5,086 nt of DNA from Planktomarina sp. (GTDB taxonomy: Bacteria; Pseudomonadota; Alphaproteobacteria; Rhodobacterales; Rhodobacteraceae). Both the position numbers and the translations under genes were made by a program. A model generated the notes under the pieces. That model was given only the letters and a program-made list of their open reading frames with translations. It was not told where the DNA came from and made no database searches. Numbering within the stretch: the stretch's first letter is position 1; each line of letters begins with the position of its first letter. Of this stretch, positions 1 to 5,086 are shown piece by piece. Where the stretch lies: the NCBI GenBank assembly GCA_002698165.1, contig NZVF01000046.1:18530-23615 (forward strand), given 5' to 3'.

Positions 1-1167
1 CCCAAGTTAAAATTGCCTGAACCAAGCTCAAATTCAAAATGGACCCATCGTGGCGGAAATGCCCAACATAACCCTGGGCATGTCTCGTTAGCTGGTTCTC
101 TTAAACTCAAGTGGCAAAGTTCAATTGGACGGGGTAACAGCAGACGCCACCAGATAGCATCTGGGCCTGTAGCGGAAGAGGGACAAATCTTTACACTGGA
201 CAGTCAATCGCTGGTAACCGCTTTGGATGTAAATGGTGTAATTCTCTGGCAAAGAGACGTTAGTAGTGAATTTGAGGAACAGGTTGATGCTTCAGGCGGT
301 GGACTGGCGTTAGCGAAAGGCCAGCTTTTTGTCACGACAGGATTTGGCACAGTACAAGCCTTGAATGCTAAAACTGGAGAGGTTTTGTGGTTGCAAGATT
401 TAGAGAGTTATGGCGGTGCATCTCCCACTATTTATGAAAATTTATTATATTTGTCGGCAAGAGATGGATCTGCATGGGCCATTGAAATAGACACTGGCCG
501 TGTCAAATGGCAAGTATCAGGGCCAAGTGCGCGTTCTGGTTTTGTTGGAGGCCCGGGTGCTGCAGTTAATGACAAATACGCGTTATTTCCGTTTGGGTCC
601 GGAGATATCTTTGCGGTTTTTCGCAAAGGGGGGCTTCCGAGTTGGAATTCAGTACTGTCTGGGGCTCGCATGGGGCGAAGCTTTGGATCTGTTCAGGACT
701 TAACTGGACAGCCAGTAATAGATTTAAATACAATATATTTATCAAATTCTGTAGGCCGCATGGCCGCCTTGGATTTAGAAACGGGCAAAAGAAAGTGGAC
801 ATCTAATGAAGGTAGTAACGGTGATATTTTAGTACTGGGAGAGTCAATCTTTTTTGTAACTGATGAAAATAGATTAGCGCGCGTGTCCAAACTTGATGGT
901 AGCCTAATTTGGTCTGTTCAATTACCTCACTTTACAAAAAAGAATACAAAACGTCGTGCAGAAATTTTCGCGCATTATGGTCCAATATTGGCGGGCGGAC
1001 GATTGGTTCTAGTATCATCAGATCAACTTTTGCGAGAGTTTGATCCCTTAAATGGTTCTTTAATTTCCTCGATTGAATTGCCTTCTGCGGCGGCGAGTAA
1101 TCCGATAGTAGTAAATGAAACACTCTACACGCTGACGGTGGAGGGTGATCTATTAGCTTTTCGTTAA
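1..1167 (+). CDS. bamB: BamB-like PQQ-type beta-propeller lipoprotein, N-terminus cut off by the window edge
   Basis: The frame is open from base 1 to the TAA at 1165-1167, giving 388 residues. Family members of this type are usually about 440-450 residues, so the signal peptide, lipobox cysteine and a short linker probably lie upstream. The TTG at 13 is internal and is not taken as the start. A KWTHRGGN segment near the start is typical of alphaproteobacterial BamB-like proteins. It is followed by about seven propeller blades, each with a hydrophobic strand, a turn and a closing tryptophan or equivalent, for example IFTLDS..VTALD..G.ILWQ, LFVTTGFGTVQALNAKTGEVLW, LYLSARDGSAWAIEIDTGRVKW and IYLSNSVGRMAALDLETGKRKW. 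The last blade ends at the C-terminus (LYTLTVEGDLLAF). BamB is a periplasmic lipoprotein that helps the BAM complex insert outer-membrane beta-barrels. The PQQ-like repeat is structural; cofactor binding is not implied. The gene lies 49 nt before der on the same strand, probably co-transcribed. Confidence in the fold is high; BamB function is inferred from family and context. Confidence 0.88.
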   Translation, partial: PKLKLPEPSSNSKWTHRGGNAQHNPGHVSLAGSLKLKWQSSIGRGNSRRHQIASGPVAEEGQIFTLDSQSLVTALDVNGVILWQRDVSSEFEEQVDASGGGLALAKGQLFVTTGFGTVQALNAKTGEVLWLQDLESYGGASPTIYENLLYLSARDGSAWAIEIDTGRVKWQVSGPSARSGFVGGPGAAVNDKYALFPFGSGDIFAVFRKGGLPSWNSVLSGARMGRSFGSVQDLTGQPVIDLNTIYLSNSVGRMAALDLETGKRKWTSNEGSNGDILVLGESIFFVTDENRLARVSKLDGSLIWSVQLPHFTKKNTKRRAEIFAHYGPILAGGRLVLVSSDQLLREFDPLNGSLISSIELPSAAASNPIVVNETLYTLTVEGDLLAFR

Positions 1168-1216
1168 GTTAAACTTATGTAAAAGAAACGTGCTTGATCT
1201 TTTGAAGGTAGGTTAA

Positions 1217-2674
1217 ATGCCATTCACTTTGGCTATAATTGGTCGTCCAAATGTGGGAAAATCCACATTATTTAATCGTTTGGTTGGACGTAAAATCGCA
1301 TTGGTTGACAACCAACCTGGAGTGACTCGTGATTTACGGGAAGGACCCGCGCGACTGGGGCACCTAAAATTTAATGTAATTGATACAGCTGGCTTAGAAG
1401 AGGTTAATGACGACAGTCTTCAAGGCCGTATGCGCCGTTTGACTGAAAAGGCGGTTGATATGGCAGATGCTTGTTTGTTTATGGTAGATGCTCGCGTTGG
1501 GCTGATGCCAGCGGATCAGGTGTTTGCCGATATTTTACGGAAGAAAAACACCCATATTTTACTTGCTGCGAATAAGGGTGAGGGTCGTGCAGCGGATGGC
1601 GGTGTTATTGAGGCTTATTCTTTGGGACTTGGTGAGCCTTTGCGGATGTCGGCAGAACATGGTGAGGGACTTGGTGAACTCGCAATTTTGCTTGCACCTC
1701 TGATAGATAACGCATCAAGGACTTTTCAAGAAGATGCGCCTATCGTTGATGTTGATTTAAGTGTGGAAGATGGAAGTGAAGGGTATCATTTGCCGACCAT
1801 ACATAAGCCATTGCAGGTTGCGGTCGTAGGGAGACCAAATGCTGGCAAGTCAACTCTTATAAATAAAATTTTGGGTGAAGATCGTCTTCTTACGGGTCCA
1901 GAAGCAGGAATAACTCGCGATGCAATTTCCCTGAGCTTAAATTGGGACGGTACGCCAATGCGTATCTTTGACACGGCAGGGATGCGTAAAAAGGCAAAAG
2001 TTCAAGAAAAGCTTGAAAAACTTTCAGTGAGTGATGGATTGCGAGCAGTTAAATTTGCAGAGGTTGTTGTGGTCCTCCTTGACGCCGATATTCCTTTTGA
2101 ACAACAAGATTTACGCATCGCTGATTTAGCTGAACGTGAGGGTCGTGCCGTTGTTTTGGCTGTTAATAAATGGGATTTGGAGCAGTCAAAACAAATAAAA
2201 TTGCGGTCACTTAAAGAATCTTTTGAAAGATTACTGCCACAACTGCGAGGAGCGCCATTAATAACTGTATCGGCCAAGACAGGTAAAGGATTAGATCGGC
2301 TTCAGGAGGCAGTTTTAGCTGCGCATAAAGTCTGGAACTGTCGAATTTCCACCAGTCATCTAAATCGTTGGCTTGCTGGTATGGTTGAGGCGCATCCTCC
2401 GCCTGCACCAGGTGGACGAAGGATTAAGCTGCGATATATGACGCAAGCTAAAACTAGGCCTCCTGGATTTGTGGTTATGTGTTCGTACCCTGACAAAATT
2501 TCAGAGAGCTATTCACGTTATCTTATAAATGGATTGAGGGAAGATTTTGACATGCCGGGCACTCCTGTTAGATTATGGATGCGTGGTCAAGGAGATCAAA
2601 ACCCTTACAAAAATCGTAAAAAGTCAACTCCGTCACGCTTGAGGAAGCACCTTGGAAAGATACCTTTCGATTAG
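1217..2674 (+). CDS. der: ribosome-biogenesis GTPase Der (EngA)
   Basis: The 485-residue protein has the tandem G-domain layout unique to Der, which acts in maturation of the 50S ribosomal subunit. Domain 1: G1 GRPNVGKS (9-16), G2 threonine in PGVTRD (34-39), G3 DTAG (56-59), G4 NKGE (119-122), G5 SAE (145-147). An acidic linker spans about 165-198. Domain 2: G1 GRPNAGKS (205-212), G2 in GITRD (231-235), G3 DTAG (252-255), G4 NKWD (317-320), G5 SAK (352-354). A C-terminal KH-like RNA-binding domain runs from about 375 and ends in a basic stretch ([19 protein letters not shown]). The first G4 has Glu where the canonical NKxD has Asp; I recall this as common in alphaproteobacterial Der. The length is normal and there is no frameshift. 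The ATG start is supported by GAAGG at 1204-1208, 8 nt upstream, and by the G1 motif starting at residue 9. The gene converges with serS. Confidence 0.98.
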   Translation: MPFTLAIIGRPNVGKSTLFNRLVGRKIALVDNQPGVTRDLREGPARLGHLKFNVIDTAGLEEVNDDSLQGRMRRLTEKAVDMADACLFMVDARVGLMPADQVFADILRKKNTHILLAANKGEGRAADGGVIEAYSLGLGEPLRMSAEHGEGLGELAILLAPLIDNASRTFQEDAPIVDVDLSVEDGSEGYHLPTIHKPLQVAVVGRPNAGKSTLINKILGEDRLLTGPEAGITRDAISLSLNWDGTPMRIFDTAGMRKKAKVQEKLEKLSVSDGLRAVKFAEVVVVLLDADIPFEQQDLRIADLAEREGRAVVLAVNKWDLEQSKQIKLRSLKESFERLLPQLRGAPLITVSAKTGKGLDRLQEAVLAAHKVWNCRISTSHLNRWLAGMVEAHPPPAPGGRRIKLRYMTQAKTRPPGFVVMCSYPDKISESYSRYLINGLREDFDMPGTPVRLWMRGQGDQNPYKNRKKSTPSRLRKHLGKIPFD

Positions 2675-2696
2675 GTTTTTATTTGCAATTATGCCG

Positions 2697-3992
2697 TTAT
2701 TTGGCGAGGTCGCCATTTGCTAGAATAGTTGAATGGTTATTTATATACTTACGTAAAGCAGGTGGAATTATTACTGAACCGTCTTGTTGCTGACCATTTT
2801 CTAAAACGGCGATCAAACATCGTCCAACTGCTAATCCAGATCCATTTAACGTATGTACAAATTCTGGTTTGCCACCGGCAGACGGCTTAAAACGAGCATT
2901 CATTCTTCGCGCTTGAAAATCACCACAACTTGAGCATGAACTGATTTCCCGGTAGTTATTTTGACCAGGTAACCAGACTTCTATGTCATGTGTTCGCCGA
3001 GCACCAAATCCCATGTCGCCAACGCAAAGAGCGACAGTTCGATAAGGCAACTCTAAGCTTTCAAGAATACCTTCAGCACATTTTGTCATTCGGTCGAGCT
3101 CTGCACGAGAGTGGTCAGGGTGAGTGATCGAGACCATTTCAACCTTTTCAAATTGATGTTGCCTTAGCATTCCAGCTGTATCTTTTCCGGCGCTACCTGC
3201 TTCTGATCTAAAACATAACGAATGTGCGGTATAGCGCCGTGGAAGTGTAGACTCCTCAACGGACATGCCTGAAACAATACTTGTTAGTGTTACTTCAGAG
3301 GTAGGGATTAGCCACCATCCATTAGTAGTTTGATAGCTGTCTTCTGCGAATTTGGGTAATTGACCAGTGCCATACATTGCGCTGTCGCGTACGAGTACTG
3401 GTGTGTTGGTTTCGGTCAGACCGTTTTCATTTATATGAGTATCAAGCATAAATTGTGCTAAGGCACGATGCAAACGTGCAACCGCTCCAGACATTATTAC
3501 AAATCGACTTCCTGATATTTTGCCAGCAGTTTCAAAATCTAATCCATCTTTAGAGCTTTCTAACTCAAAGTGCTCTTTTGGAGTAAAATCAAATTTCCTT
3601 GGTGTCCCCCAGCGATGGATCTCAACATTATCATGTTCGTTATTGCCATCTGGGGTATCTTCATATGGTAAATTTGGAATGCCCATTAATAGATCAACTA
3701 AGGCAGCGTCTTTTTCCTTTGCTTGCCCATTTAGATTGGCCACTTCTGTTTTTTTTGCAGCAATCAAAGTCCGAAGTCGATTAAATTCAGCAGTATCACC
3801 AATAGATTTGGCTGCACCCACTAATTTTGCCGCGGCGTTTTGATCGGCAGAGGCTGCCTCCGCAGCTTGAATGCAATTACGACGTGCCGTATCTAAAGAT
3901 AAAATATCTGAGGATAGTGGAGCGAAGCCTCGACGCGCTAAGGCTTGATCAAAAGAATTTGAGTTTTTGCGGATAGCACGAATGTCATGCAT
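2697..3992 (-). CDS. serS: seryl-tRNA synthetase
   Basis: The 431-residue class II aminoacyl-tRNA synthetase charges tRNA(Ser), and tRNA(Sec) where present, with serine in the cytoplasm. Residues 1 to about 105 form the N-terminal helical hairpin (coiled-coil arm) that grips the long variable arm of tRNA(Ser). The catalytic core follows: [21 protein letters not shown] near 195-215, the TSEV serine-site segment (231-234), motif 2 with [21 protein letters not shown] (261-281), the [20 protein letters not shown] segment (348-367), and motif 3 around [18 protein letters not shown] (382-399). Length is normal for the family. The motif-2 loop reads KDTAG where E. coli has RDTRG; I take this as lineage variation, not damage. 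The ATG at 3992 is preceded by GGAG (complement of 4000-4003), 7 nt upstream. The gene converges with der (22 nt between stops) and diverges from yajC, so it is probably monocistronic. No T-box-like leader is seen. Confidence 0.98.
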   Translation of the reverse strand: MHDIRAIRKNSNSFDQALARRGFAPLSSDILSLDTARRNCIQAAEAASADQNAAAKLVGAAKSIGDTAEFNRLRTLIAAKKTEVANLNGQAKEKDAALVDLLMGIPNLPYEDTPDGNNEHDNVEIHRWGTPRKFDFTPKEHFELESSKDGLDFETAGKISGSRFVIMSGAVARLHRALAQFMLDTHINENGLTETNTPVLVRDSAMYGTGQLPKFAEDSYQTTNGWWLIPTSEVTLTSIVSGMSVEESTLPRRYTAHSLCFRSEAGSAGKDTAGMLRQHQFEKVEMVSITHPDHSRAELDRMTKCAEGILESLELPYRTVALCVGDMGFGARRTHDIEVWLPGQNNYREISSCSSCGDFQARRMNARFKPSAGGKPEFVHTLNGSGLAVGRCLIAVLENGQQQDGSVIIPPALRKYINNHSTILANGDLAK

Positions 3993-4051
3993 GTTATTGC
4001 TCCATCAAAAGAATCATTATGGTGCTTATGCCCAAAGCTTGGCTCTAGGTC

Positions 4052-4074
4052 ACGATACTAAAATAATGTATCGT
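4052..4074. repeat. perfect 7-bp inverted repeat upstream of serS (operator-like)
   Basis: ACGATAC (4052-4058) and GTATCGT (4068-4074) are exact reverse complements separated by the 9-nt AT-only spacer TAAAATAAT. The arm centres are 16 bp apart, which suits a dimeric regulator better than a terminator, and there is no T-run after either arm. It overlaps the candidate serS -10 element, where a bound protein could block transcription. The symmetry is directly visible; the operator role is inference. Confidence 0.45.
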
Positions 4075-4083
4075 CGGTTATAA
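4055..4083 (-). promoter_or_regulatory. candidate sigma-70-type promoter for serS
   Basis: Read on the minus strand, a -35-like TTATAA (4083-4078) is followed after 17 nt by a -10-like TAGTAT (4060-4055). Transcription would start near 4048 and give a leader of about 55 nt before the serS ATG. The -10 matches TATAAT at four of six positions and the spacing is ideal, but the -35 is weak and the region is AT-rich, so chance matches are easy. The -10 overlaps the left arm of the inverted repeat at 4052-4074. Confidence 0.3.
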
Positions 4084-4164
4084 ACTCAGCCATAATTTGT
4101 TTCTGAGGTTGATTGTTATTTAAAGTAAAAAGAACTTTGCAGTTTTTCAATTATAAATAAATCG

Positions 4165-4199
4165 AAAAAAATCAAAAAAAAGTGTAAAAAACTGTAAAA
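4165..4199. promoter_or_regulatory. phased A-tracts, probable curved DNA between the divergent genes
   Basis: Four A-runs lie at 4165-4171, 4174-4181, 4186-4191 and 4196-4199. Their centres are 9 to 11 bp apart, close to one helical turn, which is the arrangement that bends DNA. Within this run TGTAAAA occurs at 4183 and again exactly 10 bp later at 4193, and a further TGT falls at 4203. Such a stretch could act as an UP-like element or a nucleoid-protein site for the yajC promoter. The phasing is seen; the function is inferred. Confidence 0.4.
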
Positions 4200-4261
4200 T
4201 AATGTCTTAAAATTTATCTCTTGTTACTGTGTCTCTTGCAATGCCAGCACCTAAACAATAC

Positions 4262-4296
4262 GGTTCGCGAGAACCTGTGGCGTGGCGCCTGACAGG
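4262..4296 (+). promoter_or_regulatory. candidate structured leader or attenuator of yajC-secD: two overlapping hairpins
   Basis: Hairpin A is GGTTC (4262-4266), loop GCGA, GAACC (4271-4275): a 5-bp perfect stem capped by a GNRA tetraloop. Hairpin B pairs CCTGT (4274-4278) plus GGCG (4279-4282) with CGCC (4286-4289) plus ACAGG (4292-4296), with a TGG loop and a two-base TG bulge: nine pairs, seven of them G-C. The two hairpins share C4274-C4275, so both cannot form in full. Hairpin B is followed by ACTTTTA (4297-4303), a short U-run in RNA, and the yajC ribosome binding site GAGG sits at 4305-4308. This looks like a terminator/antiterminator switch or a translation-controlling leader. The four-base U-run is short for an efficient terminator, so control at initiation is equally possible. 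No known riboswitch class was recognised. Confidence 0.4.
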
Positions 4297-4313
4297 ACTT
4301 TTATGAGGTACTT

Positions 4314-4595
4314 ATGGACACTTTAGGCACGTTTATGTTTCCACTTTTAATAATTGGCATTTTTTATATGCTAGTTTTTCGGCCACAACAAAAGAAGATG
4401 AAAGAGCATCAAAAGATGGTCAGTAACTTGGCTAAAGGCGATGAGGTCGTAACCGCTGGAGGCATGATTGGTAAAGTGGTTAAAGTCAAAGCTGATAATA
4501 ACGAAGTTGAGGTTGAACTTGCTAAAGATGTTCGAGTTCGGGTCGTGCAAGCTACCATCTCTGACGTACGCAGCAAAACTGCTCCAGCAAAGTAA
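4314..4595 (+). CDS. yajC: YajC, preprotein translocase accessory subunit
   Basis: This 93-residue inner-membrane protein associates with SecDF and the SecYEG channel. One membrane segment spans about residues 4-22 (LGTFMFPLLIIGIFYMLVF). It is followed by the family hallmark RPQQKKMKEHQKM (23-35), whose positive charge anchors the cytoplasmic side. The conserved beta-rich domain begins with KGDEVVTAGGMIGKV (41-55) and is followed by alternating charged and hydrophobic strands. A short polar tail ends the protein (SKTAPAK). The length is within the usual range of about 85-115 residues. The ATG is supported by GAGG at 4305-4308, five nt upstream, and by the membrane segment starting right after it. 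It is the first gene of a yajC-secD(-secF) operon, 35 nt before secD. Confidence 0.97.
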   Translation: MDTLGTFMFPLLIIGIFYMLVFRPQQKKMKEHQKMVSNLAKGDEVVTAGGMIGKVVKVKADNNEVEVELAKDVRVRVVQATISDVRSKTAPAK

Positions 4596-4630
4596 TCGCG
4601 AGTACCGTATGGTAGGCTGGGGGTCATGAA

Positions 4631-5086
4631 ATGCTACAAATAGAAGGTTGGAAGCGTGGTTTAATTTGGTTGATCTGTGCCGTGGGGCTTTTATTTGCCT
4701 TGCCCAATGGCTTCTATACTAAAGTTGAGGCATTTAATGATGCTGAGGAAATTGGTAGTAAAGGGGTTGGTTGGCCTTCATTTTTGCCCTCTGGCTTAGT
4801 TAACCTTGGTTTGGACTTAAGAGGTGGCGCCCATTTACTTGGTGAAGTCAAACTTGCAGAAGTATACGATACCCGTCTAGCAGCTTTTTGGCCTGAAGTA
4901 CGAAATGTTTTGCGCGATAAACGAGGGACAATTGGTGCCATTCGTCAACAAGATGGTGGTGGGGGTGAGTTACGGGTTCGTATTGGAAAACCAGAGGCTA
5001 TGGCGGTTGCTTTAGAGGCCGTACGCACTCTAGCACGCCCCGTATCAACATTATCTGGGGGTATGTCTGATGATATTGTTGTAACG
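4631..5086 (+). CDS. secD: SecD, protein-export membrane protein, 5' part only
   Basis: The first 152 residues are present and the frame is still open at the right edge; SecD in this group is usually about 550 residues. A basic N-terminus (EGWKR, 5-9) precedes the first membrane segment, about 10-26. The family motif GLDLRGGAHLL lies at 60-70, and the start of the first periplasmic domain (P1) follows, with ARPVSTLSGG near 135-144. SecD, with SecF, uses the proton gradient to pull preproteins out on the periplasmic side of the Sec channel and to complete translocation. The chosen ATG at 4631 has a G-rich GGGGG (4619-4623) seven nt upstream. The ATG at 4626 is out of frame and stops after five codons. 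A GDGGGG-like glycine run (QQDGGGGEL, 106-114) is a loop in P1. Co-transcription with yajC is very likely from the spacing. Confidence 0.97.
   Translation, partial: MLQIEGWKRGLIWLICAVGLLFALPNGFYTKVEAFNDAEEIGSKGVGWPSFLPSGLVNLGLDLRGGAHLLGEVKLAEVYDTRLAAFWPEVRNVLRDKRGTIGAIRQQDGGGGELRVRIGKPEAMAVALEAVRTLARPVSTLSGGMSDDIVVT

Larger units (their letters stand above)
3993..4313. other. serS/yajC divergent intergenic region (321 nt)
   Basis: This is the only long non-coding stretch in the window, and it must hold the promoters for both serS (leftward) and yajC-secD (rightward). It has three parts. The serS-proximal part (3993 to about 4085) holds a candidate serS promoter, a perfect inverted repeat and a small CCAA-AGC-TTGG hairpin (4032-4042) that would lie in the serS 5' untranslated region. 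The middle part (about 4086-4240) is very AT-rich with phased A-tracts; 4141-4240 has only 21 G or C in 100. The yajC-proximal part (4241-4300) rises abruptly to 34 G or C in 60 and holds two hairpins. I could not assign a convincing -35/-10 pair for yajC. No long ORF covers the region on either strand. Confidence 0.8.

Noticed and set aside
13..15. TTG as the start codon of the BamB-like protein
   Set aside because: The frame is open upstream to base 1, and the family has a signal peptide plus a linker before this point, so the true start lies outside the window.
2655..2680. GAAAG-ATAC-CTTTC plus TTTTT as an intrinsic terminator of der
   Set aside because: The five-pair AT-rich stem is weak and is separated from the T-run by seven bases.
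2703..2714. GGCGA-GG-TCGCC as a terminator for serS or der
   Set aside because: The loop would be only two bases unless the stem shortens to four pairs, and no T-run follows on either strand.
3520..3843. 107-codon open frame on the plus strand antisense to serS
   Set aside because: It lies wholly inside the intact serS coding sequence, has no recognisable domain, and reads as a shadow of the opposite strand.
3994..4017. Seven-codon ORF (MILLMEQ) on the minus strand ending one base before the serS ATG
   Set aside because: It is very short, has no Shine-Dalgarno of its own, and overlaps the serS ribosome binding site; most likely chance.
4137..4157. TTGCAG and TATAAA as a yajC promoter pair
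   Set aside because: The spacer is 9 nt, far too short for a sigma-70-type promoter; no better pair was found.
4241..4306. SecDF arrest peptide of the ApdA/ApdP/ApcA or VemP type
   Set aside because: Those peptides are much longer, carry a signal or membrane segment and have a C-terminal arrest motif such as RAPP or RAPG; none of this is present in the 21-codon frame.
4409..4627. Open frame on the minus strand across yajC
   Set aside because: It is rich in Thr, Ser and Leu because it mirrors the yajC frame; yajC is unmistakable on the plus strand.
4626..4643. ATG at 4626 as the secD start
   Set aside because: It reads MKCYK then TAG; the SecD frame begins at the next ATG, 4631.

Overview
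The window carries conserved housekeeping genes of an alphaproteobacterium, most likely a low-GC member of the Rhodobacterales. The base composition looks to be in the low-to-mid 40s % GC by eye. The evidence is the gene order (a BamB-like beta-propeller gene followed by der; serS divergent from yajC-secD) and the character of the proteins: a BamB-like protein with a KWTHRGGNAQ segment, a Der with NKGE as its first G4 motif, and a SecD beginning with MLxxxxWKRxLIW. The placement rests on recalled family features, not on a search.

Layout. Positions 1-1167 (+) are the 3' part of a BamB-like outer-membrane-assembly lipoprotein gene, open at the left edge. After a 49-nt gap comes der/engA (1217-2674, +), encoding a ribosome-biogenesis GTPase with two G domains. 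It converges, with only 22 nt between stop codons, on serS (2697-3992, -), seryl-tRNA synthetase. A 321-nt divergent intergenic region (3993-4313) separates serS from yajC (4314-4595, +). The 5' part of secD (4631 to the right edge, +) follows 35 nt later. YajC and SecD are parts of the SecYEG-SecDF-YajC translocase accessory complex; secF would be expected just outside the window.

The genes themselves are ordinary and intact apart from the two cut by the window edges. They link protein export and envelope assembly (BamB, YajC, SecD) with translation (Der, SerS), as is common in this order. There is no mobile element, CRISPR array, rRNA, tRNA or sign of recent transfer.

The only stretch with structure that the genes do not explain is the serS/yajC intergenic region. 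On the serS side a perfect 7-bp inverted repeat overlaps a candidate serS promoter. In the middle is a run of helically phased A-tracts in about 21% GC DNA. Just before yajC the composition jumps to about 57% GC over 60 nt, where two mutually exclusive hairpins lie: a GNRA-capped stem, and a GC-rich stem followed by a short U-run. Together they resemble an attenuator or structured leader for yajC-secDF. A 21-codon ORF overlies the hairpins. This leader is the best candidate for something undescribed, but nothing here proves that it functions.
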